DNA of 53,536 nt from Subdoligranulum sp. CAG:314 (lineage in GTDB: Bacteria; Bacillota; Clostridia; Christensenellales; CAG-314): NCBI GenBank assembly GCA_000437915.1, contig FR901000.1, forward strand, positions 294,125 to 347,660, in the 5' to 3' direction. A program made the position numbers and the translations under genes. This document shows positions 26,046 through 34,350 of the stretch, one piece after another. The notes under the pieces are model-generated. The model searched no databases. It was not told the DNA's origin and was given only the letters and a program-made list of their open reading frames with translations. Each line of letters starts with the position of its first letter. The first letter of the stretch is position 1.

Positions 26046-27299
26046 TTATTTTCTCCTGTAATCGGGTTTTTCCACCTTGGACTCTATTTTTGCAATCCGC
26101 CTGTCGATTATGGGATTCATCGCCAGCGTAAACAGAATGGACAGCAGGCTCGAGCAAACCATATACAGCGCAAACGTAGCCGTATAAACAAAGCCGAAAA
26201 CACCCATGATGACGGGCATGACGAACATCATCACCTTGTTGCTGCTCTGAGCCGCCGCCGCGTTGGGGTCGAGCTGCTGTTCCTCCTCGTTTTTCTTTTT
26301 GCTCGTTTTGTTTGAAATAAACGTGGAAAGAAAGCTCAGAGCTATGGACAGCACGGGCAGTATCATAAGACCGTTCCAATGCTTGTCGCCCACCTTGTAG
26401 CCTACGCCCTGTTCGCTTATGCCCTTGTAGATTTCGCCGTAAAGCTCGGAGTCGAATTCGTCCTTGTACGCCCTGTATTTCTTTGTGAGCGTGCCGGTAA
26501 ACTTTTCCGCCGTTTCCGGAAAGGACTCAACCCAAGTGTCGGGACGGCTTATGTTGGTAATCCACAAAAAGCCCTCCTTTGCTTCGAGATAGAACTCTCC
26601 CACCGCTTTGCGCGCCTCCGCCTGTGCCTCCGCCTTGATTTGGGAAATACGGCTTGTCGCCGCGCTTATTTCCGCGTCGAAAGCGCTTTCCGCAACGCCC
26701 TGACCGCCCAGCCACGTCTTGTAATCCTCGATTGCCGTCGATTTTCCCGAAAGCAAAATGTCATAGCGCTTGCTTTCGTATTCCTCCGTGTGCTTTGACA
26801 GCTCGGCAGAAAGCGTATCGGTGTAGTGCACGCTAAGCTCGCTGTAAACCTTGAGGTTGACGTAAGCGGAACATTGATTGAGACCGCCGAACATGACAAA
26901 AAAGATTGTCATTGTCACAATCATGGGCAGACAGCCCGAAAGCATATTGTAGCCGTGCTTTTTGTAAAGCTTCTGCTTTTCCTGATTGAGCTTGTTTTTG
27001 TCGTTGGCGTAAGCCTTGTCCAGCTTTGCCATAATCGGCGCAAGCTCGGACATCATTTTTGCGTTTTTCTTCATGGAAAAACGCTGCCAGAAATCCAGCG
27101 GCAAAGTAATGATTTTGAGTATTACGGTAAAAAGCACCACGGCCCAGCCGTAATTCCCCACCGCGTCGAGCAACCCTTTGACCAGCCAGCCGACAAACGT
27201 GGGATTTTCGATTTCCGACATGATACTCGCAAATCCTTCGGAAAATCCCCATTGTCCGATGGTTTCGGCAGCGGTTGCCAGGCAGTTCATAAACTCCAT
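26046..27299 (-). CDS. yidC: YidC/Oxa1 family membrane protein insertase with large external insert
   Basis: 417-residue insertase that helps membrane proteins enter the lipid bilayer with or without SecYEG. The core is clear: helix with GWAVVLFTVILKIITLPL, the charged cytoplasmic hairpin (MKKNAKMMSELAPIMAKLDK...KLYKKHGYNMLSGCLPM), helix FFVMFGGLN, and the C-terminal pair of helices. Two oddities: the groove arginine found in most bacterial homologues (R-x-x-x-L-P-L context) is lysine here, and about 130 residues, largely Glu/Lys/Ala coiled-coil-like, are inserted after the FFVMFGGLN helix on the outer face. No signal-peptide lipobox is evident. Start overlaps yidD by 13 bases. Confidence 0.93.
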   Translation of the reverse strand: MEFMNCLATAAETIGQWGFSEGFASIMSEIENPTFVGWLVKGLLDAVGNYGWAVVLFTVILKIITLPLDFWQRFSMKKNAKMMSELAPIMAKLDKAYANDKNKLNQEKQKLYKKHGYNMLSGCLPMIVTMTIFFVMFGGLNQCSAYVNLKVYSELSVHYTDTLSAELSKHTEEYESKRYDILLSGKSTAIEDYKTWLGGQGVAESAFDAEISAATSRISQIKAEAQAEARKAVGEFYLEAKEGFLWITNISRPDTWVESFPETAEKFTGTLTKKYRAYKDEFDSELYGEIYKGISEQGVGYKVGDKHWNGLMILPVLSIALSFLSTFISNKTSKKKNEEEQQLDPNAAAAQSSNKVMMFVMPVIMGVFGFVYTATFALYMVCSSLLSILFTLAMNPIIDRRIAKIESKVEKPDYRRK

Positions 27300-27526
27300 T
27301 TAATGTCTCCTTTGAGATTGAAGGGCACGGGGTCGAAGCCTCCGCGCGTAAAGCCGCATTTAAACACGCGCTTTGCGGTAAGCCAGCCGCCCTTGAAAAA
27401 GCCGTGAGCTTCAAACGCCTCCATGCCGTAAACGCTGCAACTCGGCGTAAATCTGCAAGTTTTCCCCTTGACGCGGGACAAAGTGGCTTTGTACGCTTTG
27501 AGGAGCCAAATACAGATATATTTCAC
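27287..27526 (-). CDS. yidD: YidD membrane protein insertion efficiency factor
   Basis: 79 residues with the family block RFTPSCSVYGMEAFEAHG and its neighbouring CGFTRGGFDPVP; an N-terminal amphipathic segment attaches it to the inner membrane near YidC. The GTG at 27526 is favoured: it forms a GTGA overlap with the rnpA stop and has GGGGAGGA 9 bases upstream. Alternative ATGs at 27535 and 27550 lie inside or before that Shine-Dalgarno. Sits between rnpA and yidC as in most Firmicutes. Confidence 0.9.
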   Translation of the reverse strand: MKYICIWLLKAYKATLSRVKGKTCRFTPSCSVYGMEAFEAHGFFKGGWLTAKRVFKCGFTRGGFDPVPFNLKGDIKWSL

Positions 27527-27858
27527 GACTCGCATTCCTCCCCGATCCATGCTTTATGTCTTTTGAAAAGCGCCGTCAGGCTTTTTTTTATTTCGGAAAA
27601 ATCCTCCGCGGGCGCATGCGGTATGACGACAAAGGCAAATCCCGCCCGTATGCAGGGGGAAAGCAGCCTGCAACACTCCTTTAAACGTCGGCGCAGCCTG
27701 TTGCGCGCCACCGCCTTGCCGTATTTTTTGCTTACCGAAAAACCGAAACGCGGTCCGCCTCCGCTTTTGGCGGCAATGACCGTAAAATATTTGTCGCTCG
27801 CGCTGACGCCGTTTTTGTAAACGTATTGATATTGATAATTTTTTTTCAGTCGTTCCAT
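27523..27858 (-). CDS. rnpA: Ribonuclease P protein component
   Basis: 111 residues beginning MERLKKNYQYQYVYKNG, with the conserved RNR block AVARNRLRRRLKECCR and FGFSVSKKYGKAV; it assists the RNase P RNA in tRNA 5' maturation. The start at 27858 matches the family's N-terminus; a TTG 27 bases upstream is possible but adds non-conserved residues. No strong Shine-Dalgarno precedes the ATG. Lies 108 bases after rpmH, with a hairpin between. Confidence 0.92.
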   Translation of the reverse strand: MERLKKNYQYQYVYKNGVSASDKYFTVIAAKSGGGPRFGFSVSKKYGKAVARNRLRRRLKECCRLLSPCIRAGFAFVVIPHAPAEDFSEIKKSLTALFKRHKAWIGEECES

Positions 27859-27897
27859 TTTCGACGTCCGAGCCGACTGCGGCAAACCTGCTTACGC

Positions 27898-27932
27898 AAA
27901 AACACAGCCGCGCTTGTTTCAGGGCTGTATTT
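27898..27932. terminator. Hairpin between rpmH and rnpA (partial terminator or processing site)
   Basis: On the minus strand ACAGCC pairs with GGCTGT across a 13-base loop, followed by GTTTTTGC. It could lower rnpA output relative to the much more abundant ribosomal protein L34. Confidence 0.5.
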
Positions 27933-27966
27933 TCACTACTCTATACGTTGATTTTTAAGTCATGCT

Positions 27967-28101
27967 TCAAGCGGACAGCTTGTGACGACCTTTGTTTCTT
28001 CTTCTTGCAAGAACTCTGCGACCGCCGGTGGACTTCATTCTCTTTCTGAATCCGTGCACCTTGCTTCTCTGTCTCTTCTTGGGTTGATAGGTTCTTTTCA
28101 T
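27967..28101 (-). CDS. rpmH: 50S ribosomal protein L34
   Basis: 44 residues, MKRTYQPKKRQRSKVHGFR through ARRRNKGRHKLSA, an almost invariant sequence of the large ribosomal subunit. AAAGGAG lies 11 bases before the ATG. First gene of the rpmH-rnpA-yidD-yidC-jag transcript. Too short to appear in many ORF lists. Confidence 0.97.
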   Translation of the reverse strand: MKRTYQPKKRQRSKVHGFRKRMKSTGGRRVLARRRNKGRHKLSA

Positions 28102-28147
28102 CTTAAATAAAACTCCTTTGGCAAATAAACAATCGTATTACCGATTG

Positions 28148-28176
28148 ATTATAGCGTTAAAAACGGCTCTTGTCAA
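28148..28176 (-). promoter_or_regulatory. Perfect consensus promoter of rpmH
   Basis: TTGACA (28176-28171), 17-base spacer, TATAAT (28153-28148), the best promoter in the window together with mscL's. Confidence 0.9.
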
Positions 28177-28251
28177 CTTTTTGAATAAAAAGCTCCCGAC
28201 AAAATAGAAATTTCCGCTTAACACAGGAAAAACGCTTTTTTCGGCAGACGC

Positions 28252-29055
28252 TCAAAGCGGCACGCTTTCGCGCTTTCTCCGCTTAAATACGGAAAGCTCG
28301 GAAAAGCCTATGTCTTTCAAAACCTTCACGGCTTCGTCCCAACCGTCGCACAGCCCTCCGTGGTGCGCGTCGCTCCCGAAGCTGACGTTTCTGCCGCCCA
28401 GCTCGAAATATCTTGCGAGAATTTCCGCGTTGGGATTAAGCCCGTGGTTGGTGTTGACCTCCAAAGTCTTGTCGGAGGCTATTATGCGTTTCAAAATCCT
28501 GTCTATTTTTTCTCCCGACTCGCTCAGCCTGATTTCCTTGTCGGGATAGGGCGCCTGCCTCGTCACATAGCCCAGATGTCCCACTATGTCGAAGGAAAAT
28601 TCGGCGAACAGACTTTCGTATACCGTGTCGAGATACAGCTCGTAAGCCTGCTTTTTGGTGCGCCCCTTAAAATATTCGGGAAAATACAAATCAAGCCCTC
28701 CCGCAAAATGCACGCTGTTGATGATTACGTCAAAGGGCGTGCTTTCTACCAGCTCTTTTGCGGGGCGCTGCGCCGCAGGATCGGCGTCGAAGCCCATTTC
28801 CGCCCCGAAAGCCAGATACAAGCCCTTGTCCGCCGCAGCAGGCTTGAGCCTTTGAACCGTCGCGGCGTAAAGCTCCATGTCGGGCTGTTTCCAATAGGAA
28901 GGCGCGCGGTTTTTTTCAAGCAGCGCGTCAAAATCCACGTGGTCGGTGACGGCAAGATAAGACAGCCCTTTTTTAAGGGCTGTTGCCGTCATTTTTTCTA
29001 TCGACAGCTCGCCGTCGGATGAAAATATACTGTGGGTATGGCAATCCGCTTTCAA
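28252..29055 (-). CDS. PHP domain protein, histidinol-phosphatase-like
   Basis: 267-residue PHP (polymerase and histidinol phosphatase) hydrolase. Metal ligands are visible in order: ADCHTHS, TDHVD, GAEMGFD, NSVHF, GHLGY and FGSDAHH. The family releases phosphate from histidinol phosphate or other small phosphoesters; nothing here ties it to histidine synthesis since no his genes are near. The start codon is TTG, supported by AAAGGAGGAG 6 bases upstream. It is the last gene of the dnaA-tilS-M42-PHP series, 42 bases after the M42 stop. Confidence 0.85.
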   Translation of the reverse strand: MKADCHTHSIFSSDGELSIEKMTATALKKGLSYLAVTDHVDFDALLEKNRAPSYWKQPDMELYAATVQRLKPAAADKGLYLAFGAEMGFDADPAAQRPAKELVESTPFDVIINSVHFAGGLDLYFPEYFKGRTKKQAYELYLDTVYESLFAEFSFDIVGHLGYVTRQAPYPDKEIRLSESGEKIDRILKRIIASDKTLEVNTNHGLNPNAEILARYFELGGRNVSFGSDAHHGGLCDGWDEAVKVLKDIGFSELSVFKRRKRESVPL

Positions 29056-29097
29056 ATCCGCTCCTCCTTTAAAAATTTTTCCCTGCCTTTGCCTCTT

Positions 29098-30155
29098 TTA
29101 ATCCAATGCGCCTATATATGCGAGGAGCAGCTTGATTGTGTTGAAAACTCCGTCAAGATGCGTCCGCTCCATGCCGTGGCTTGCCTGAACTCCCGGACCG
29201 ATAAGCGCTCCCGCAACGTCGGCTCCCGCCGTCCTCATCGCGCTCACGTCAGATGAATAATGCGGATAAACGTCCACAGCGTAGTCTATGCCGTGTTTTT
29301 CGCAAAAACTCACCAATCTTCCCGTCAGCTCGTAATCATAGGGACCGCTCCTGTCCTTGGCGCACACGGAAACCATGCTTTCGGTGCAGGAAAGGTCGTC
29401 TCCCACGCACCCCATGTCCACGGCGACAAAGCTTTCCAGCCCCGTCGCGTCAATGGCGCTTGCTCCGTGCCCCACCTCCTCGTAAACGGTGAAAAACATT
29501 TTTACCTGCTTTTCGGGAAGGATTTTTCCTCTTTCAAAACGTGCAGGACGGTGAGCAGCTCGGCGGCTCCCGCCTTGTCGTCCAGAAAACGGGATTTTAC
29601 GAACCCGCTGTCGGTAAACTCCGTTTTGGTGTCGACGAAAATATAGTCGCCGTTTCTTATGCCCAGCCGTCTTACGTCGTCGGCGCAACAAACCTTTTCG
29701 TCAAGCCTGACGTACATATTTTTCTCGTCCCTTTTTCTTGTCACGCAGTCGTCGAACACGTGTATGGCGGGGCTTCGCGACAAAAACGTGCCGGTAAACG
29801 TCTTGCCGTCGCGCGTGCGCACCCTGCAATACTCGCCGTCGAGAGTGGGCAGAATAATGCCTCCGACGGTGGCGAACATGATTTCTCCCGAAGGAGATAC
29901 GCTTCTTACCATTGCTCCCAGCGTGTCGCAGTGCGCCGACAGTCCCACCGTCTCTTTCCCTTTGCCTTGAATAAAAATCTCGCAGGTCCCTTTGGGCGAA
30001 ACGGTGCAGCGCGCGTTTTCTTTTTGCGCAAGCTCCTTCAAAAGAGCGTTGACCTCGCGGAAATAGCCGCTGGGGCTCGGCGTCGCCATAAGCCTTGTAA
30101 GCGTGTCTTTAAAATAATTTACATATTTTTCGGTATAAACGTCCTTTGCCTTCAT
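29098..30155 (-). pseudogene. M42 family glutamyl aminopeptidase, split by a one-base frameshift
   Basis: Two overlapping frames make one M42 peptidase of about 352 residues, normal for the family. The first frame carries LSAHCDTLGAMV and RFLDDKAGA; the second carries YEEVGHGAS, VAVDMGC and the last metal region VYPHYSSD. All two-zinc ligands and the catalytic Glu survive. The break is at a run of five T (29523-29527; five A in the gene); a sixth A would restore ...VLKEEKILPEKQVKM... in frame. So this is either a recent mutation or a sequencing error. AAGGAGG precedes the ATG, which overlaps the tilS stop (ATGA). Confidence 0.85.
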
Positions 30156-31486
30156 ATTTCCTCCTTTTGTCCAAGCCCCTCATCAACGTCTATCATGCAG
30201 GAATTTTTTGTGGATGCGTCAAGCTTTATTTTGTCGGAAATTTCCACTCCTGCGATGAAAAACACCTCCGAGTCCTTTGCTCCGAGTATCAGCCCGTCGC
30301 GCTCGGCGCGGGGAATCTTTTTGTCAATCAGATACTCTTTGAGTTTTTTCGTGCCTCCGCCGAACTTGGTGAACATATCTCCCTCGCGGCGCGTTCTCAA
30401 AACCACGCCGTCGGGCAGCTTGTCCGCGTCAAAAAGCAGAGCGTCTCTTTCCACCTGTCCGCCCGACACTGGAATGACGGTGACAGTGCGGTTTCCGAAC
30501 TCCGTTTCTCCCGTTCTGAACGGAATTTCCAAATCTCTCAAGCTTTCTCCGATTTGCTCGGCGCACTTCCGAGAAATTACCAGCTTGGTATAGGTTTTGA
30601 CCGCTCTGTAATCGAACGGCAGCGCGATTTCCTTTTCGCCGCAGTTGCTCTTTGCCAGACGCAGCAGCTTTTCCACGTGTTTCTTTTCTATGTCGCGGTA
30701 TATTCCCAGTCTGTTGAAGCACTTGTAAATTATTCTCGCAGCGACGGGCGTTGCTCCTGCAAGCAGCTCGCACGGGATTTCAGCCCTGCCCTCCGAAAAA
30801 ACCACGCCGCTTACGTCCGCAAGGTCGTTAAGACAGTCGTCGTCCGCTTTGACGCTTTCAGAAAAGGAAATGATTGCCCTAACGCTGTCGGGATTGACCT
30901 TGTTTAAAAGCGGCATGATTTCGTGTCTCACGAAATTTCTCGTATACTTTATCTGTCCGTTGGTTTCGTCGTAAACAAACGGAATATCGTTTTCAAAAGC
31001 GTACTTGTCTATTTCCTCCCGCGTTTCGTCGAGAAGCGGTCTGAAAAACCTGTTGGACACCGGCTTTATACCTGCGGCGCCCCTAGCTCCGCTACCGCGC
31101 AGAATGTGCATGAGCACGGTTTCGGCATTGTCGTTCATGTGGTGGGCAAGACAGACGTAATCGGAATTTTTTGCCGCAGAGTTGAGAACGGCGTAACGCA
31201 TTTCGCGCGCGGCGGTTTCAAGGCTTAACTTTTTTTTGGCGGCGTATTCAGGCACGTCAACCTCGTACACCTCGCACTTGACGCCCCTTTTTTTGCAGTA
31301 ATCCGCAACGAATCTGCTGTCCTCGCCGCCGTTCATCCTTATTTTGTGGTTTACGTTGACTACCCTTACGTCGAGGTTAAAGCGCTCCTTCAACCTCAGT
31401 ATTTTGTCCAGCATGACCATGGAGTCCTTGCCGCCCGACACTGCAAGCGCAAGCCGCATACCCTTTTTCAGATATTTTTCAAGCAT
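30152..31486 (-). CDS. tilS: tRNA(Ile)-lysidine synthase
   Basis: 444 residues. The PP-loop SGGKDS (17-22) activates the C34 position of tRNA-Ile with ATP so that lysine can be attached, which allows AUA decoding. HHMNDNAETVLM and RPLL follow as in TilS, and the C-terminal region has the TilS_C pattern GDMFTKFGGGTKKLKEYLIDKKIP. GGGAGG precedes the ATG. It follows dnaA by 27 bases and overlaps the M42 gene start by 4, so is probably co-transcribed with both. Confidence 0.95.
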   Translation of the reverse strand: MLEKYLKKGMRLALAVSGGKDSMVMLDKILRLKERFNLDVRVVNVNHKIRMNGGEDSRFVADYCKKRGVKCEVYEVDVPEYAAKKKLSLETAAREMRYAVLNSAAKNSDYVCLAHHMNDNAETVLMHILRGSGARGAAGIKPVSNRFFRPLLDETREEIDKYAFENDIPFVYDETNGQIKYTRNFVRHEIMPLLNKVNPDSVRAIISFSESVKADDDCLNDLADVSGVVFSEGRAEIPCELLAGATPVAARIIYKCFNRLGIYRDIEKKHVEKLLRLAKSNCGEKEIALPFDYRAVKTYTKLVISRKCAEQIGESLRDLEIPFRTGETEFGNRTVTVIPVSGGQVERDALLFDADKLPDGVVLRTRREGDMFTKFGGGTKKLKEYLIDKKIPRAERDGLILGAKDSEVFFIAGVEISDKIKLDASTKNSCMIDVDEGLGQKEEI

Positions 31487-31513
31487 ACTTTACCCTCCCG
31501 GACTACGCGCCTT

Positions 31514-32872
31514 TCAGCGTTTCATTATCATATCCTTCAAATCCTTTATCTGACGCGCGATTCTGCCGTCTTCTTTGACCTTTTCGCTGATTTTGTCCCG
31601 CGCGTACATAACCGTCGTGTGGTCTCTGTTTCCGAAATGCTCGCCGATAGTGATTAACGGAGTGGTAAGAAACTCCGTCACGAGATAGATTGCGATTTGT
31701 CTCGGCTCCACAACGTCCTTTGTCTTTTTCTTCCCCACAAGGTCGGCTTTGGATACGTTGAAATAAGCGCATACCTCGTCCGTTATTCTGTCTATCGTGA
31801 CGGTTTCGGGCTTGTCGTCGCCGTAGTCCCTCAACGCTCCCGCAACCACCTCTGGGTCGTTTACCGAGCGGTTGGTCAAATGAGCGTAGCTGATTACCTT
31901 GGTCAGGAGACCTTCCATTTCCCTTATGTTCGATTTGACCTTGTTGGCAATCAGACTCAATACGTCGTCGTCAACCTGCTGATTCTGACTGAGCGCCTTT
32001 GTCTGCAAAATTGCCATCCTCATTTCAAGGTCGGGCGGTTGTATGTCCGCTACGAGTCCTCCCTGAAAACGGGTTCTCAGTCTTTCCTCCAACGGGTTTA
32101 TTTCCTGCGGAGGTCTGTCCGAGCTGATTATGATTTGTTTGTCTGCAAAATACAAATCGTTGAAAACATGGAACAGCTCCTCCTGCGTTGCCACCGTGCG
32201 GGAGATGAACTGTATGTCGTCTATCATCAACACGTCTACGCTCCTGTATTTGCGGCGGAACTCCTTCATCTCGTCGGCTTTCTTCGACGCGCGCAACGCT
32301 TCAATCAGGTCGTTGGTAAACCTTTCGCTTGACGTATACATGCATTTGAGCGTCGGGTCGCTCTTTTTGAGAAAATTCCCGATTGCGTGCATAAGGTGCG
32401 TTTTTCCCAGTCCCACTCCGCCGTACAGAAAAAGCGGATTGTATTTTACTCCGGGATTTTCCGCCACCGCCTTGCTTGCAGCTGCCGCGAACTCGTTGCT
32501 TTTTCCCACTATAAAGCTGTCGAAGGTATATTTGGGTACAAAATTGGTGTAATACTCCTCGGCTACTATGCTGTCCTCGTTAAGCTCCTCCAAAGAAATA
32601 TACCTGCCTCCCTCGTATCTGCTTTTTTCCGCAGGCGAAACAAATTTGAGATTTCTTATTTTGGGAGCAACCTTTTTCGTGCACTCTCTGAGCAACTCAG
32701 TGTATCTCGTCTCCACAACATTGACGGTCACGTCGCTGTCCGCGCTTACCAACAGCTCGTCGTCGGCTATGCACACCGCTTCCGTCTTCGACAGCCAATT
32801 GTCGTACGTCATCGCGGAAACCGTCCCCTGAGTTTCCAGCAGCACGTTTTCCCATACCTTTTTTAAATCCAT
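31514..32872 (-). CDS. dnaA: Chromosomal replication initiator protein DnaA
   Basis: 452 residues with all four domains: N-terminal helicase-loading domain (KVWENVLLETQG), a short linker, AAA+ core with Walker A GGVGLGKTH, Walker B VLMIDDIQF and the box with RLRTRF, and the DNA-binding domain ending in the signature FGNRDHTTVMYA. It opens the origin and represses its own gene in many bacteria. GAGGG precedes the ATG. Unusually it is on the minus strand, divergent from dnaN, with the origin candidate between. Confidence 0.98.
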   Translation of the reverse strand: MDLKKVWENVLLETQGTVSAMTYDNWLSKTEAVCIADDELLVSADSDVTVNVVETRYTELLRECTKKVAPKIRNLKFVSPAEKSRYEGGRYISLEELNEDSIVAEEYYTNFVPKYTFDSFIVGKSNEFAAAASKAVAENPGVKYNPLFLYGGVGLGKTHLMHAIGNFLKKSDPTLKCMYTSSERFTNDLIEALRASKKADEMKEFRRKYRSVDVLMIDDIQFISRTVATQEELFHVFNDLYFADKQIIISSDRPPQEINPLEERLRTRFQGGLVADIQPPDLEMRMAILQTKALSQNQQVDDDVLSLIANKVKSNIREMEGLLTKVISYAHLTNRSVNDPEVVAGALRDYGDDKPETVTIDRITDEVCAYFNVSKADLVGKKKTKDVVEPRQIAIYLVTEFLTTPLITIGEHFGNRDHTTVMYARDKISEKVKEDGRIARQIKDLKDMIMKR

Positions 32873-32907
32873 TTTTCCCTCGGCTTTTCTTCTGACTAAT
32901 CCTTGTT

Positions 32908-32935
32908 ATTATATCAGATTGAGCGCAGTTGTCAA
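32908..32935 (-). promoter_or_regulatory. Promoter of dnaA
   Basis: TTGACA (32935-32930), 16-base spacer, TATAAT (32913-32908). Confidence 0.8.
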
Positions 32936-33064
32936 TTATTTTAGTCCCGACTAAGCTCTCCTCAATCCGTGTTAAATGATTTGTTGATGCTTTTTAAATC
33001 TTTCCACTTTCAATCCACAGACGTATTTTTCCTCAATTTCTTTTCTACTCGCAACATATTGTGC

Positions 33065-33093
33065 TTGCATTTTTTTACGAAACAATATATAAT
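33065..33093 (+). promoter_or_regulatory. Promoter of dnaN
   Basis: TTGCAT (33065-33070), 17-base spacer, TATAAT (33088-33093). The transcript runs through the DnaA-trio region before reaching dnaN. Confidence 0.7.
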
Positions 33094-33215
33094 GTGTTTG
33101 TCTGTTTAAGAACAGACTTGTCCACATTTCTACAAGCTCTACTACTACTACTACCAACAGAAAAAAAATAAATCAATCTTTTTTACAGACGGAGAAATTT
33201 CCGCAACGGAGGAAT

Positions 33216-34319
33216 ATGAAGTTAATCTGCGACGGGCTCGAACTGAGCGATGCAATCGGAAAAGTAAGCAAGGCGTTGCCTCAAAGGGTTGTCAATCCCG
33301 TTTTGGAAGGAATAAAAATCACGGCGGAGGGAGAAACCCTCACTCTTTACGCAACGGATTCGGAGTTTTCGGTCGAACGCAAAATAAACGCCGAAATTAT
33401 CGAAGAGGGAGAAATACTCGTGCCGGGAAGAATTTTTTCCGACTATATCAAAAAGCTTACCGACGAGCAGATAGAGCTTTCGGAAACGGAGAAAAACAGG
33501 CTGAGAATCAGATACAACGAAAGCGAAGGTTATCTGCAATGCCTTGACAAGGACGACTACCCCGACAAGGCGGATATAAACAGAGAAAAGGGCTTTCATA
33601 TCCTTGAAAACGAGCTAAAAGACGTAATAAACAAGACGCTTTTTTCTGCAAGCACCGACGACAGCAGACAGATACTTAAAGGATGTCTGTTTGAAATAGA
33701 CGAGTATACTTTGACGGTTGTGGCGCTTGACGGTTACAGGCTTGCGCTTGCAAAGAAGGCGTTGGAGCAAAAAAGCGGAAGGATGAGCGTTGTCATTCCC
33801 AGCCGCGCGTTAAACGAGTTGTCCAAGCTTTTAGGCGACGGCGACAAAATCGCGCGACTGTTCGTCGAAGAAAATCTGCTTGTGGTGGAAATGGAAAATA
33901 CGACGGTGAGCACAAGGCTGCTTGTAGGAGAATACATCAATTATCGGCAGATAATTCCCGAGGAGTTCACCACAAACGTAATAATAAACAAACAGCAGTT
34001 TGAAGCCGCGTTGGACAGAGCAAGCCTTTTGAGCCGCGGAGAAAAAAACAATCTCGTCAAATTTGAAATAAAGGAAAATATAGTTTGCATTACGGGCAAT
34101 TCAGAGCTTGGAAATATCAAGGAAAACGTAAGCATAAGCTTGAAAGGCAAGGATTTGAACATAGCGTTCAACGCCAAATATATTTCGGACTGCCTGCGCG
34201 CTATGGACAACGATTTCGTAAAAATGAATTTTACTTCAAGCGTAGCTCCCTGTATAATCACTCCGTGCGAGACGGACGAATATCTCTATCTCGTGCTTCC
34301 GGTAAGAATGGTTTCTTAA
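33216..34319 (+). CDS. dnaN: DNA polymerase III beta subunit (sliding clamp)
   Basis: 367 residues forming the three clamp domains; dimerises around DNA and tethers the polymerase. Starts MKLICDGLELSDAIGKVSKALP, has the DGYRLA motif, and ends with the LVLPVRM tail that lines the protein-binding pocket. Length is typical. The ATG has GGAGG just 3 bases upstream, a short spacing. It carries its own promoter because dnaA is on the other strand. Confidence 0.98.
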   Translation: MKLICDGLELSDAIGKVSKALPQRVVNPVLEGIKITAEGETLTLYATDSEFSVERKINAEIIEEGEILVPGRIFSDYIKKLTDEQIELSETEKNRLRIRYNESEGYLQCLDKDDYPDKADINREKGFHILENELKDVINKTLFSASTDDSRQILKGCLFEIDEYTLTVVALDGYRLALAKKALEQKSGRMSVVIPSRALNELSKLLGDGDKIARLFVEENLLVVEMENTTVSTRLLVGEYINYRQIIPEEFTTNVIINKQQFEAALDRASLLSRGEKNNLVKFEIKENIVCITGNSELGNIKENVSISLKGKDLNIAFNAKYISDCLRAMDNDFVKMNFTSSVAPCIITPCETDEYLYLVLPVRMVS

Positions 34320-34323
34320 AAAT

Positions 34324-34350
34324 TAAAGACGGCTAAACGCCGTCTTTTTT
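34324..34350. terminator. Terminator between dnaN and the HTH gene
   Basis: AAAGACGGC paired with GCCGTCTTT, loop TAAAC, then T run; works from both sides. Confidence 0.85.

Larger units (their letters stand above)
32873..33215. other. oriC: Candidate replication origin (oriC) between dnaA and dnaN
   Basis: 343 AT-rich bases without a gene. TTGTCCACA (33118-33126) is one base from the DnaA box TTATCCACA. Twelve bases later come five CTA triplets (33139-33153), the pattern of a DnaA-trio, then an A/T-rich stretch (33160-33185) suited to unwinding. A weaker box, CAATCCACA, is at 33011-33019. Both flanking promoters lie inside. Gene orientation flips here: leftward genes are mainly minus, rightward mainly plus. 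No cluster of perfect boxes was found. Confidence 0.65.

Noticed and set aside
29041..29256. Plus-strand frame at the PHP/M42 junction
   Set aside because: Opposite two minus-strand genes, with no start signal.
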